Source: Culturomica sp.
Lineage (GTDB): Bacteria > Bacteroidota > Bacteroidia > Bacteroidales > Marinifilaceae
Direction of reading: 5' to 3'
DNA length: 64,000 bases
NCBI GenBank assembly: GCA_031271755.1
Contig: JAISVB010000069.1
Span: 39,067-103,066 of the forward strand
In this document: one piece after another, positions 44,338 to 53,630 of the stretch
Numbering within the stretch: the stretch's first letter is position 1
Layout of the letters: every line of letters begins with the position of its first letter
Position numbers and translations under genes: made by a program
The notes under the pieces: model-generated
Told to the model about the DNA's origin: nothing
Seen by the model: the letters and a program-made list of their open reading frames with translations, nothing else
Databases searched by the model: none

Positions 44338-46953
44338 GTGAAAGTTATAGTATGGATCACCCTTCTTGTATCCCTGGCCGGAGCGGCACAGGGACAAAAT
44401 CTGAAAGGAAAGATCACGGATGCGGAGGGGGAACCGTTGGCCGGCGCAACGGTCTATGTGCGGGAAACCGCCCAGGGGAGTGCGGCGGACGGGGAGGGGC
44501 GTTTTCAGATCACGTTGCCGGAAGGGAACTACACGCTGGATATCAGTTGTCTGGGGTATGAAAAAAAACGGTTGCAGGTACAGGTCGCTTCCGGCCTTCC
44601 GGAGGTGACTGTCCGCCTGCAGCCGGTGGTATACCGGCTCCGGGAAGTCATCGTCAGCGACAAGGGGGAGGATCCTGCTTATTATGTGATGCGGAATGCA
44701 ATTGCGCGGGCGCCTTATCACCGGAACCAGGTGAAGGGATATACTTCGGAGGTCTACACCAAAGGTACGATGAAGCTGGACAAAATGCCGAAGTTGCTGA
44801 TGCTCTCCCAGGAGGTTCGAAAAGCGGTAAAACCGTTCATGGGTAAAACCTTTCTGCTCGAATCGGTGATGGAGGTCGCCTTTCAGGCCCCCCAGACATA
44901 CGAGCGCACCGTCAAGGCGTTTTCCAGCACCATTCCGGACGAGATGGACGCCGAGAATGCGCTGAACATCATAACAGCCTCTATTTACGATCCGTCGGTC
45001 ATGGGAGTGATCTCTCCCCTTGCTCCGGGCGCTTTTTCCTACTACCGCTTTACGTTTGAAGAGTGCTACGACGAGGGCGGGCGGACCATCAACAGGATCC
45101 GGATCGATCCCCGGAAAGAGAACACATCGCTGTTCGAAGGCTGGATCTACATTGTGGAAGACGATTGGAGCGTATCCAATTTTCGCCTGATCTCCCGGGT
45201 GATGGGGATCTCCATGGATTTCCGGTGCGTATTCAACGAAGTCCGGCACACAGTTTTTATGCCGACCTCTTACGAAATCGACCTGCAGGTAAATGTGATG
45301 GGATTCAAGGCTGTGGGAAAATACTTTTCTTCGCTCAAATACCTGAGCGTATCGGCCGATACGGTTCATACGTACGAGGGGATGTTTCAGGCAGATTCGG
45401 CAGATTCGGCAGATTCGGCGGGTTCGGCGGAACCGGCCGCTGCAGACCCCAAACGGGAGAAGCGGCTGAACAAGTTGCAAACCCTGTTGGAAAAAGAGGA
45501 ACTGACCACCCGGGACGCCTATAAAATAGCCCGGTTATCGGAAGAGGCCATGCAGCCGGCCCGGCCGGATACGGTCCCTTCTTTACAGATTATCCGTTCC
45601 GAACGGCAGGAAAAAGTGACGGTCGACTCCCTGGCTTCGCAGCGCGACTCGCTCTTTTGGGCTGCCATGCGTACAGTGCCTTTGCGGCAGGAAGAGGCGG
45701 ACGGTTACCGGGAAAAAGAGAGTTTGAAACAAATCATCGCTCAAAACCGGGCGGAATCGGACTCTTCGGCTGCTTTCAACTTGGGGGACAAGTGGCTCTG
45801 GGGAGGTTCGGTTCAGTTGGGGGAGAACGTCCGGTTGGATTACGGCGGGTTGATGAAGGTTATGCCGGAGTATAATTTTGTGGACGGCTTTTGGATCGGG
45901 CAACCCTTGACTTTCCGGATAAAAGGCGGACAGGGACGTTCCCTCCGGATAGCCCCGGCCGCCTACTATGCCCTGGCGCGCAAAGCGTTTATCTGGGAAG
46001 TAAAAAACCAGTTCCGGTATGCCCCGATGCAAAACGGGGAACTGACGTTGGATTTCGGTTCTGTTTCGGCCGATTTTTACCGGGACGGAGGTGCTCCGAG
46101 GTTTGAAAATATGCTTGTTTCCATCGTTTCCGCCAGCAATTACATGAAGTTTTACGAAAAACGCTATCTCCGCTTCCAAAACAGGATCGATCCGGCCACC
46201 GGGCTTTTCTTTACGGTGGGCGGCCTGTACGAAAAACGGAGCCTGCCGGAAAATCACGCTTCGTACAATCTCCGCAAGCGGGATCCGGAGCCGAACCTGC
46301 CTTCCCTGCGGGGAGGGATCGATATGCCGGCACATGCTTCCCTCTCTTTCCACTCGGAACTCCGGTACACGCCGCGTTACTATTTTGAGGTAAAAGACGG
46401 GAGAAAACAGTATGTAAAAACGGCCTGGCCTACCTTTTCCGTGCGTTACGAAAAAGGGGTGCAGCCGGGAACGCAGTGTGGCAGCTCTTACGACCGGCTG
46501 GAGGTCGGGATTTTCCAGGACATCCGGTTGGGGTTGTTCGACCGGATCGTGTACGGAGCCTCCGCCGGGAAATTCCTGTCGAAAAAAGAGCTTTGGTTTC
46601 CGGATTACAAACATTTTAAGACGATCGGATGGACTATTGCGGAAAACGACTGGGCCGGGGTCTACCTGTTACCGGACTACTACGCACTCTCCACGAACCG
46701 GGAGTGGGCAACGGGAACCCTGGATTACTATTCCAGTTACCTGCTTCTGAAGCGGTTGCCCTTTTTGCAGCGATTCCTGTTCGGGGAGGCGCTTCATTTC
46801 CGCTACCTCCGGACCCCGGATACCGGTCATTACATGGAGGCGGGCTACTCCTTGGGGTTTGGCCGGAATCTGAGGGCCGGAGGTTTTGTTTCGTTTGACC
46901 GGGGGAAGTACAAAGCGTGGGGGATCCGTGTCACCTTGCCGCTAAACCTATAA
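44338..46953 (+). CDS. DUF5686 outer-membrane protein with carboxypeptidase-regulatory-like domain
   Basis: 871 residues from GTG 44338, which begins a signal peptide (KVIVWITLLVSLAGAAQG); a TTG 10 codons upstream is the alternative. The mature protein starts with a CarboxypepD_reg-like (peptidase-associated) domain (KGKITDAEGEPLAGATVYVRET, NYTLDISCLGYEKK), then the DUF5686 core and a beta-rich C-terminus alternating aromatic and polar residues up to a final Leu, as in outer-membrane barrels. A 9-base tandem repeat inserts three Ala-Asp-Ser units near residue 357. Function unknown; these proteins are common in Bacteroidetes outer membranes. Confidence 0.83.
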   Translation: MKVIVWITLLVSLAGAAQGQNLKGKITDAEGEPLAGATVYVRETAQGSAADGEGRFQITLPEGNYTLDISCLGYEKKRLQVQVASGLPEVTVRLQPVVYRLREVIVSDKGEDPAYYVMRNAIARAPYHRNQVKGYTSEVYTKGTMKLDKMPKLLMLSQEVRKAVKPFMGKTFLLESVMEVAFQAPQTYERTVKAFSSTIPDEMDAENALNIITASIYDPSVMGVISPLAPGAFSYYRFTFEECYDEGGRTINRIRIDPRKENTSLFEGWIYIVEDDWSVSNFRLISRVMGISMDFRCVFNEVRHTVFMPTSYEIDLQVNVMGFKAVGKYFSSLKYLSVSADTVHTYEGMFQADSADSADSAGSAEPAAADPKREKRLNKLQTLLEKEELTTRDAYKIARLSEEAMQPARPDTVPSLQIIRSERQEKVTVDSLASQRDSLFWAAMRTVPLRQEEADGYREKESLKQIIAQNRAESDSSAAFNLGDKWLWGGSVQLGENVRLDYGGLMKVMPEYNFVDGFWIGQPLTFRIKGGQGRSLRIAPAAYYALARKAFIWEVKNQFRYAPMQNGELTLDFGSVSADFYRDGGAPRFENMLVSIVSASNYMKFYEKRYLRFQNRIDPATGLFFTVGGLYEKRSLPENHASYNLRKRDPEPNLPSLRGGIDMPAHASLSFHSELRYTPRYYFEVKDGRKQYVKTAWPTFSVRYEKGVQPGTQCGSSYDRLEVGIFQDIRLGLFDRIVYGASAGKFLSKKELWFPDYKHFKTIGWTIAENDWAGVYLLPDYYALSTNREWATGTLDYYSSYLLLKRLPFLQRFLFGEALHFRYLRTPDTGHYMEAGYSLGFGRNLRAGGFVSFDRGKYKAWGIRVTLPLNL
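45391..45435 (+). repeat. In-frame 9-bp tandem repeat in the DUF5686 gene
   Basis: GCAGATTCG three times exactly, then two diverged units, encoding Ala-Asp-Ser repeats. Being a multiple of three, length changes would alter the protein without a frameshift. Confidence 0.85.
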
Positions 46954-46982
46954 ATACAGGTCGTTAAAACAAAATAGATCCA

Positions 46983-47534
46983 ATGATAAAATACATTGCC
47001 AAATTTTTGATGTGGCTGGGAGGCTGGAAATACGCCGGAGTGCTTCCGGAGGAGAAAAAGGCCGTGATCATCTCTGTCCCCCACACCTCCAACTGGGATT
47101 TTTTCTGGGGAGAACTTGCTTTTCTCAGCCAGCGTATCCCGGCTTTTATCCTGATGAAAAAGGAGTTGTTCTTTTTTCCGCTCGGGGCTATTCTGCGGGC
47201 TTTGCGGGTGATCCCCGTGGATCGGGGGAACCGCGACAGCCAGTTGGTGGAACAGATGGTGGAGGAGTTCCGTAAACGGGATACGATGTATCTCTGTATC
47301 ACCCCGGAAGGAAGCCGGCAAAAACGGAAAAAATGGAAAAAAGGGTTTCTGGTCATTGCGCAGGCTGCCGGCGTACCGGTCTACCTCGGACGCATCGATT
47401 ATCGGGCCAAAACCTGCACGGTCGGGCCTCTGTTCCATCTTACCGGGGATGTGGATGCGGATCTGGCCGCCATCATGCAAACCTACCGGGACGCCTGCCC
47501 GAAATATCCGGATCAGTTCTCCTGCGGGGAGTGA
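46983..47534 (+). CDS. 1-acyl-glycerol-3-phosphate acyltransferase-family protein
   Basis: 183 residues, PlsC-type. The HX4D motif is HTSNWD, the acyl-acceptor-binding segment is ITPEGSRQKRKKWKKGFLVIA, and PVYLGRIDY closes the domain. It is shorter than canonical PlsC (about 240) and of the type found singly in Bacteroidetes lipid or ornithine-lipid genes. Probably inner-membrane associated; acyl donor and acceptor unknown. The start follows the DUF5686 stop by 29 bases, so one transcript is likely. Confidence 0.85.
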   Translation: MIKYIAKFLMWLGGWKYAGVLPEEKKAVIISVPHTSNWDFFWGELAFLSQRIPAFILMKKELFFFPLGAILRALRVIPVDRGNRDSQLVEQMVEEFRKRDTMYLCITPEGSRQKRKKWKKGFLVIAQAAGVPVYLGRIDYRAKTCTVGPLFHLTGDVDADLAAIMQTYRDACPKYPDQFSCGE

Positions 47535-47639
47535 AGAACCGGTTCATTGCGTATGTCTTATTCCAAAATAGGTTGACGGCTTTTGGTTGTAAATGATTTA
47601 TCTGTCTGCAAGACAGTCTGAGTGAGGAGGTACGGGATA

Positions 47640-47676
47640 AAAAACGTCTAAAGAAGGTCATTCTTTAGACGTTTTT
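47640..47676. terminator. 16-bp perfect hairpin with T/A flanks
   Basis: Sixteen bases at 47640-47655 pair perfectly with 47661-47676 around a 5-base loop; the stem starts with five A and ends with five T, so it is a bidirectional intrinsic terminator. It is about 100 bases after the acyltransferase stop and 13 bases before the small-lipoprotein candidate. Confidence 0.85.
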
Positions 47677-47689
47677 GGCCAACGGAATC

Positions 47690-47845
47690 GTGAAAATAAA
47701 AGCCCTGTATGTCGTTGCCTTATTAATTGCCTTATTAATTGCCTTAAACTGCGCGACGTGGAAATGCATTGTGTGTGCCTGCTTTTGCGGAACATGGCAT
47801 AATACATCTCCTTTCCGTAACGATCGAAATAGGAAGGTGAGATGA
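47690..47845 (+). CDS. Candidate 51-residue Cys-rich lipoprotein (GTG start)
   Basis: From GTG at 47690: KIKALYVVALLIALLIALNC, a basic start, a hydrophobic core and a lipobox ALNC, then a short tail containing five Cys (TWKCIVCACFCGTWHN) and a TGA at 47843-47845. The core is encoded by an in-frame 12-base repeat. There is no promoter between the preceding terminator and the start, so transcription would need read-through or an internal promoter, and no homologue is known to me. It may equally be the remnant of a longer gene or a chance frame. Confidence 0.3.
   Translation: MKIKALYVVALLIALLIALNCATWKCIVCACFCGTWHNTSPFRNDRNRKVR
47715..47748 (+). repeat. 12-bp tandem repeat
   Basis: TTGCCTTATTAA twice, followed by TTGCCTTAAA. 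In the small-lipoprotein frame each unit encodes Ala-Leu-Leu-Ile. Confidence 0.8.
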
Positions 47846-47977
47846 TCAGGCAGATACCGATGTCCCTTTTTTCTCTCCTGCGATCGTAACGAATGGAAAT
47901 GTTTTGAGGTATTCGAGGAGTTACGGGATCAAAAAAAGTACGGTTTTTTGCATAAAATAAGGTATATTTGCCGTGCT
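47846..47977. other. Intergenic stretch, nothing else recognised
   Basis: 132 bases between the small-ORF candidate and DPP IV. Apart from the -7 element close to the DPP IV start I see no RNA or regulatory signature. Confidence 0.5.
47963..47970 (+). promoter_or_regulatory. -7-like element just before DPP IV
   Basis: TATATTTG matches TAnnTTTG but ends only 8 bases before the ATG, which would give an almost leaderless mRNA; no TTTG at the right spacing. Either the real start is later or this is not the promoter. Confidence 0.3.
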
Positions 47978-50092
47978 ATGAAAAAATGGATCCTTACACT
48001 GGCCGGCTTCCTGTGCTTACTGGGGGCGGCTGCACAAGAGAAAGTACTGACGATGGAGGAAGCGGTACTGGGGTATGAACTCTATCCGGAACGCCTTGCC
48101 GTTCAATGGCAGGGAGAGTACAACACGCTGACATACATCAAAGAAGATCAATTGCTGGCGGAAGAGCCCGGCCGCGCCGGTTCGCGCGTCCTGATGACCC
48201 TGGAAGAACTGGGCGCCGCTGTCGGAGTAAAAATGCAGCGCTGGCCGGAGCGTTCCTGGGTCAGCGGAGAGGTATTCGGCATACAGGCATTGGGAAAATA
48301 CACGGAAATAGAGGTACGGAGCAAAAAAGCGGTACGCACCTTGCCGTTGCCGCAGAAAGCGCAGAACCTGACTTTCAACGGAAAGGACGCTTTTGCTTTT
48401 ACCCGGGCGAACAACCTTTGGTACTCCGACGAAAGAGGGAATGAATACGCCGTTACGGCGGACAGCGATCCCAACATTGTAAACGGGCAGACGGTGAGCC
48501 GGAACGAAATGGGGATCACCGGCGGCATCTTCTGGTCGCCCGACGGAAAAAAGATCGCATTCTACCGGAAAGACGAAAGCGCAGTCGGTTCCTTTCCCCT
48601 CTTAGACATCACCACCCGCACGGGAACATTGCGGGAGCTCAAATACCCCATGGCCGGGATGGCTTCCGAACAGATCTCGCTGGGGATATACGATCTGGCT
48701 TCCGGCAAAACGGTATTTGCACAGGCGGATGACTTCGGGCGGGAGCAATACCTCACCAACATCACCTGGTCGCCGGCTTCCGACGCCCTCTATATCCAGG
48801 TCGTGAACCGCGACCAGAAGCACGTCCGGCTGAACAGGTATTGCGCCCGGACGGGGGCTTTTCTGAAAACCCTGCTGGAAGAAAAACACCCGAAATACGT
48901 AGAGCCGCAGAACAAGATCATCTTTCTGGAAAACGACCCTTCCCGCTTTATTTACCGGACCGACAACCGGGACGGGTACCGCAACCTCTATTTGTGCGAT
49001 ACCGGAGGGAAAGCGGTGCGCCGCCTCACCGTCACGGATGCGGATGTGGCGTACGCCGGCCAGAATGGAAAATATGTCTATTATACCTCGGCGGAGGTCA
49101 GCCCGGTGGAAAACCACCTGTTCCGGGTAGAGATCAAAACCGGCCGGCAGGAGCGCCTGACCGGGGCGGAAGGGTGGCATACCGTCAGCATCAGCCGGGA
49201 CGGGAACTATTTTATCGATACGTACAGCAGCCAACACGTTCCGAACGTGGTGGCCGTACAGCCAACCTCCGGTAAGCCGGCCCGGGAGCTGCTCCGCGCG
49301 GCGGATCCGATGGCGGAATACAATTGCGGGGAGATCGTGTTGGGGACGGTCAAAAGCGCCGACGGCCGGTACGACAATTACTACCGGTTGGTAAAACCCA
49401 TGAACTTCGACCCTTCCCGCAAGTATCCGGTCATTGTGTATGTATACGGCGGCCCCCACTCCCAGATGGTTAAAAATACCTGGCAGGCGGAACTGCGCCG
49501 CTGGGAGATGTACATGGCCCAGCACGGGTATGTGGTCTATGTGCAGGACAACCGGGGCACGGCCAACCGGGGAGCCGATTTTGAAAAAGCCATTCACGGC
49601 CGGTGCGGGCAGGAGGAGATGGCCGACCAGTTGAAAGGGGTGGAGCTGCTCAAGTCCTGCCCCTGGGTGGATGCAGACCGGATCGGGGTGCACGGGTGGA
49701 GTTACGGCGGGTTTATGACCATCTCCCTCATCACGAATTATCCGGATGTATTTAAAGTAGCGGTGGCCGGCGGCCCGGTCATCGACTGGAAATGGTACGA
49801 AGCGATGTACGGGGAGCGGTACATGGACTCCCCGCAACGGAATCCGGAAGGATACGCCCAAACCAGCCTGCTGGCCAAGGCAAAGGAGTTGAAAGGAAAA
49901 CTGTTGATCTGCCAGGGAGCCATCGACAACACCGTGCTGTGGCAGCACAGCCTCAACTTTATCCAGGAGTGCATCCGGCACCGGGTGCAGGTGGACTACT
50001 TCCCCTATCCGGTGGCCGAACACAACGTAGCCGGGCTTCCCCGGGTGCACCTGATGCAAAAGGTGACCAACTATTTTGAGGATTACCTGTAA
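47978..50092 (+). CDS. Dipeptidyl peptidase IV (S9B)
   Basis: 704 residues from ATG 47978 with signal peptide ([20 protein letters not shown]). An N-terminal eight-bladed beta-propeller precedes an alpha/beta hydrolase with the catalytic triad in HGWSYGGFM (Ser), [13 protein letters not shown] (Asp) and AEHNVAG (His), the S9B/DPP IV arrangement, and [19 protein letters not shown] before it. It releases Xaa-Pro dipeptides in the periplasm. Its TAA shares one base with the ATG of trmD, so the pair is translationally coupled. Confidence 0.9.
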   Translation: MKKWILTLAGFLCLLGAAAQEKVLTMEEAVLGYELYPERLAVQWQGEYNTLTYIKEDQLLAEEPGRAGSRVLMTLEELGAAVGVKMQRWPERSWVSGEVFGIQALGKYTEIEVRSKKAVRTLPLPQKAQNLTFNGKDAFAFTRANNLWYSDERGNEYAVTADSDPNIVNGQTVSRNEMGITGGIFWSPDGKKIAFYRKDESAVGSFPLLDITTRTGTLRELKYPMAGMASEQISLGIYDLASGKTVFAQADDFGREQYLTNITWSPASDALYIQVVNRDQKHVRLNRYCARTGAFLKTLLEEKHPKYVEPQNKIIFLENDPSRFIYRTDNRDGYRNLYLCDTGGKAVRRLTVTDADVAYAGQNGKYVYYTSAEVSPVENHLFRVEIKTGRQERLTGAEGWHTVSISRDGNYFIDTYSSQHVPNVVAVQPTSGKPARELLRAADPMAEYNCGEIVLGTVKSADGRYDNYYRLVKPMNFDPSRKYPVIVYVYGGPHSQMVKNTWQAELRRWEMYMAQHGYVVYVQDNRGTANRGADFEKAIHGRCGQEEMADQLKGVELLKSCPWVDADRIGVHGWSYGGFMTISLITNYPDVFKVAVAGGPVIDWKWYEAMYGERYMDSPQRNPEGYAQTSLLAKAKELKGKLLICQGAIDNTVLWQHSLNFIQECIRHRVQVDYFPYPVAEHNVAGLPRVHLMQKVTNYFEDYL

Positions 50093-50781
50093 TGAGAATA
50101 GACATTGTAAGCGCCCTCCCGGAGTTGCTGGAAAGCCCGTTAAACCACTCCATCATTAAGCGGGCAAAGGAGAAAGGGGTGGTGGAGATCTGCGTGCACA
50201 ATCTCCGGGAGTGGTCGAAGGACAAGCACCGGAAAGTGGACGACTATCCCTTTGGGGGAGAGGCCGGGATGGTGCTGATGGTGCAGCCGGTTTTCGACTG
50301 CTTAGCGGAGCTGACCGCTCAGCGCACATACGACGAGATCATCTACACATCGCCGGACGCTCCCGTCTTCAACCAGAAAACGGCCAACGAATTGTCGTTG
50401 AAAGAGAACATCCTGATCCTGTGCGGGCACTACAAAGGGGTGGACCAGCGGATCCGCGAACATTTGGTGACCCGGGAGATCTCCGTAGGGGACTTTGTGC
50501 TGACGGGAGGGGAGTTGCCGGCCTGCATCATGGCCGACGCCATTGTGCGGCTGCTTCCCGGCGCGATCAGCGACGAATCCTCTGCGTTGAGCGACTCTTT
50601 TCAGGACAACCTGCTGGCCCCGCCTCTCTACACGCGCCCGGCGGAGTTCAACGGATGGGGGGTGCCGGAGGTGCTGCTCTCCGGAAATCACGCAAAGATA
50701 CGGGAGTGGCAGGAGCAGCAGGCTTACGAGCGCACCAAAGCGTTGCGCCCGGATCTGCTGGAAGAGGAAAATCATTTTTAA
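50092..50781 (+). CDS. trmD: tRNA (guanine37-N1)-methyltransferase
   Basis: 229 residues. SPOUT methyltransferase with trefoil-knot SAM-binding site: [35 protein letters not shown] is the family signature. N-terminus [17 protein letters not shown] and C-terminal dimer part complete the length. It methylates G37 next to the anticodon of several tRNAs, preventing frameshifting. It is usually a ribosome-operon gene (rpsP-rimM-trmD-rplS); here it sits with a peptidase, an unusual place. Confidence 0.95.
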   Translation: MRIDIVSALPELLESPLNHSIIKRAKEKGVVEICVHNLREWSKDKHRKVDDYPFGGEAGMVLMVQPVFDCLAELTAQRTYDEIIYTSPDAPVFNQKTANELSLKENILILCGHYKGVDQRIREHLVTREISVGDFVLTGGELPACIMADAIVRLLPGAISDESSALSDSFQDNLLAPPLYTRPAEFNGWGVPEVLLSGNHAKIREWQEQQAYERTKALRPDLLEEENHF

Positions 50782-50792
50782 ACGAACAAACT

Positions 50793-52223
50793 ATGAAACG
50801 CTATTTTTTGCTCTGTATGGCGGGAGTGCTCTGCTCCCTTCCGGTTTTTGCCCAGACCTTCGCCCATACCCGGTCGGCCTCCTACGTGTGGCCGGAAGAG
50901 CCGGAGGTGTTGAAAACGCTGGATGAGTGGCAGGATCTGAAATTCGGGATGCTGATCCATTGGGGGCTGTACTCCTATTGGGGAACGGTGGAGTCCTGGT
51001 CTATTTGCTCGGAGGAGGAGGATTGGATCCCCCGCGACAGCAACGTCGCCTACGAAGATTACAAGCGGAAATACTGGAGCGCCATCGATTCCCTGAAGCC
51101 GGAGCGGTTCGATCCGGCTGCCTGGGCGGCCTCCGGCAAGCAGGCCGGGATGAAGTACGTGGTCTTTACAACGAAGCACCACGACGGTTTCAACATGTTC
51201 GACACCAAACAGAGCGATTTTTCCATCATGCACGGGGCCTTTCAGGACGATCCCCGCCGGAATGCGGCCAAAGAGGTATTTACGGCGTTCCGGGAGAAGG
51301 GCTACATGATCGGGGCGTACTACTCCAAACCCGACTGGCACAGCCAATACTACTGGTGGGATCGTTACGCCACCCCCAACCGGAACAACAACTACAGCAT
51401 TGAAAAGAATCCTTGGCGTTGGGAGCAGTTCAAACAATTCACCTACAATCAATTGGAAGAGATCGTAAACGGTGATTACGGCCAGATCGACATTCTCTGG
51501 TTGGACGGAGGGTGGGTGAGGCCCGCCCGGCCGGGGGAGAAAGAGCGGGCAGGCCGTTTCTACAAAGGGGAACAGGACATAGACATGCCGAAGATCGCTG
51601 CGATGGCTCGCCGCCACCAGCCCGGCATCCTCGTCGTGGAACGTTCCGTCCCGGGAAAATTTGAGAATTACCAGACGCCCGAACGGGGCATCCCTGCCGA
51701 GCAACTGAGCGTGCCGTGGGAGAGCTGCATCACTCTGGGGAACGATTGGGGATACGTGCCCACCGACCTCTACAAATCGCCGGCCCGGGTCATCCACATG
51801 TTGGCCGAAATTGTGGCCAAAGGGGGGAATTTCCTGCTGGGGATCGGCCCGAAGCCGGACGGCACTCTGCCCGAAGGGGTGGTTTCCCGGTTGGAAAAGA
51901 TCGGGGAGTGGGTGGAGAAGAACGGGGAAGCCATTTACAACACCCGCACCACTCCGCATTACAACGACGGAAATACCTGGTTTACCCGGAGCAAAGAGGG
52001 GGAGAGGCTGTATGCCGTCACCTGTCTGAAAGAGGGAAAACCACTCCCGAAAATCGTCCGCTGGAAAGGAAACATCCCGGCTGCGGGTACCCAAATGATC
52101 TGTTTACAAACCGGTAAACCGCTTCGCTGGAAAAAGGCGGGAGAGGGTGTGGAGATCGTTGTGCCCCGGGGCCTTCCTGCCGGACAGGCCGCTCTGGCGT
52201 TCTCTTTTACACCGGCCGGATAA
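50793..52223 (+). CDS. Exported alpha-L-fucosidase (GH29)
   Basis: 476 residues from ATG 50793, with signal peptide (MKRYFLLCMAGVLCSLPVFAQ); a longer frame upstream in trmD is spurious. GH29 hallmarks: KFGMLIHWGLYSYWG near residue 45, KYVVFTTKHHDGFNMFDTKQSDFS, and the nucleophile Asp in DILWLDGGWV. It removes fucose from glycans in the periplasm or outside. Start is 11 bases after trmD. It converges with the NtrC-type gene. Confidence 0.93.
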   Translation: MKRYFLLCMAGVLCSLPVFAQTFAHTRSASYVWPEEPEVLKTLDEWQDLKFGMLIHWGLYSYWGTVESWSICSEEEDWIPRDSNVAYEDYKRKYWSAIDSLKPERFDPAAWAASGKQAGMKYVVFTTKHHDGFNMFDTKQSDFSIMHGAFQDDPRRNAAKEVFTAFREKGYMIGAYYSKPDWHSQYYWWDRYATPNRNNNYSIEKNPWRWEQFKQFTYNQLEEIVNGDYGQIDILWLDGGWVRPARPGEKERAGRFYKGEQDIDMPKIAAMARRHQPGILVVERSVPGKFENYQTPERGIPAEQLSVPWESCITLGNDWGYVPTDLYKSPARVIHMLAEIVAKGGNFLLGIGPKPDGTLPEGVVSRLEKIGEWVEKNGEAIYNTRTTPHYNDGNTWFTRSKEGERLYAVTCLKEGKPLPKIVRWKGNIPAAGTQMICLQTGKPLRWKKAGEGVEIVVPRGLPAGQAALAFSFTPAG

Positions 52224-52251
52224 CCGTTCTCTTTTTCCGCCAATGTTCCGG

Positions 52252-53619
52252 TTACCCCAATTGGTATTTCTTCATTTTATTGAAGAGGGTTTTCCGGCTG
52301 ATGTGCAGTGCTTTGGCGGCCAATGTCCGGTTGTTGTCGCAGCGTTTTAGCGTCGCAACGATCAACTCTTTTTCGGTGTGCTCGTTGGCCTCCTTGATTT
52401 TGTTGGAATCGCCGTCGTTGTCCGCAAGAAGGGATTCGATCCGGGGATAGCTTTTGGTCCGCATCGGTAAATGATCCGCCAGTATCGTGCCGTTTTCCGA
52501 GAGGATCATGGCGCTTTGGATGGCATTTTCCAGATCCCGGATGTTGCCGGGCCAATCGTAGCTGCACAGTTGGTCGATGGCTTCCTGTGAGATGTTTTTT
52601 ACCGAAAGGTTCAGGATTTTGTTGTATTTGGCGATAAAGTGGTCGACCAGCATGGGAATATCCTCCCTGCGTTCGCGCAAGGAAGGAATGTTGATCGTAA
52701 AAATGTTGAGGCGGTACAGCAGATCGAGCCGGAAAGTGCCCTGCCGCACCCTCTCTTCCAGATTGCGGTTCGTGGCGGCAATGATGCGCACATCCACGGG
52801 GATCTCCTTTTTGCCTCCGATGTGCGTGACGCTCTTTTCTTCCAGTACGCGCAGCAATTTAACCTGTGCGTCCGGCGGAAGTTCTCCGATCTCGTCCAGG
52901 AACAGCGTACCGCCGTCGGCTTTTTCAAAGGTGCCGGTCCGCATCTCTTTGGCGTCGGTAAAGGCCCCTTTTTCGTGTCCGAACAGTTCGCTTTCGATCA
53001 ATGTCAGGGGGATCGCGCCGCAATTTACGGTCACCAGCGGCTTCTCCTTCCGGCTGCTGTAATGGTGGATCGCCCTGGAAACAAGCTCTTTCCCGACGCC
53101 GCTCTCTCCCAGCACCAGCACCGTCACATTCGTGTCGGCCACCTTGCGTACTTGCGCCATCACCTGCTGCAATTTGGCGCTGTTGCCGATAATTTGCCCG
53201 AAGGAAAAACGGTCGTTCTGCTGTTCTTTTAAATGATTCAGCTCGTTCCTGATCTCCTGAAAATTCAAGGCTCTTTCTACGGTGAGCAAAAATTTGTCGT
53301 TGTCAAACGGCTTTTCTATGAAATCGTAGGCGCCGTTTTTAATGGCCTGCACAGCCAGCGTAACAGAACCATACGCCGTAACCATCAGGACGGTAGCGCC
53401 GGGGTGTGCGGTTTTGATCTGTTGCAGGGCTTCCATGCCCGTCATGTCGGGCATTTGCTGGTCGAGCAGGATGAGGTCGGGCCGGAAAGCATCGAGCGCT
53501 TTTACCGCCTCTTTACCGTTTTCCACAGCGAGCACTTCGTACCCCTCGTCGCGCAGGAGCATCGTCATCACTTTCCGGATCCTGGCTTCGTCGTCGGCCA
53601 CTAAAACTCTCTTCTTCAT
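52252..53619 (-). CDS. NtrC-family sigma-54-dependent response regulator
   Basis: 455 residues from ATG 53619. Receiver domain with phosphoacceptor Asp53 in LILLDQQMPD; AAA+ domain with GESGVGKELV Walker A, FGHEKGAFTDA, GTLFLDEIGELP, and RNLEERVRQGTFRLDLLYRLNIF; C-terminal Fis-type HTH (NNRTLAAKALHISRKTLFNKMKKY). The sigma-54-contact loop reads GAFTDA instead of GAFTGA. It lies 11 bases after its histidine kinase and should activate sigma-54 promoters, none of which I could identify with confidence in the window. Confidence 0.92.
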   Translation of the reverse strand: MKKRVLVADDEARIRKVMTMLLRDEGYEVLAVENGKEAVKALDAFRPDLILLDQQMPDMTGMEALQQIKTAHPGATVLMVTAYGSVTLAVQAIKNGAYDFIEKPFDNDKFLLTVERALNFQEIRNELNHLKEQQNDRFSFGQIIGNSAKLQQVMAQVRKVADTNVTVLVLGESGVGKELVSRAIHHYSSRKEKPLVTVNCGAIPLTLIESELFGHEKGAFTDAKEMRTGTFEKADGGTLFLDEIGELPPDAQVKLLRVLEEKSVTHIGGKKEIPVDVRIIAATNRNLEERVRQGTFRLDLLYRLNIFTINIPSLRERREDIPMLVDHFIAKYNKILNLSVKNISQEAIDQLCSYDWPGNIRDLENAIQSAMILSENGTILADHLPMRTKSYPRIESLLADNDGDSNKIKEANEHTEKELIVATLKRCDNNRTLAAKALHISRKTLFNKMKKYQLG

Positions 53620-53630
53620 CTGCACGAAAT

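Noticed and set aside
48602..50059. 485-codon minus-strand frame opposite DPP IV
   Set aside because: Shadow of a gene with full catalytic triad; composition unlike a real protein.
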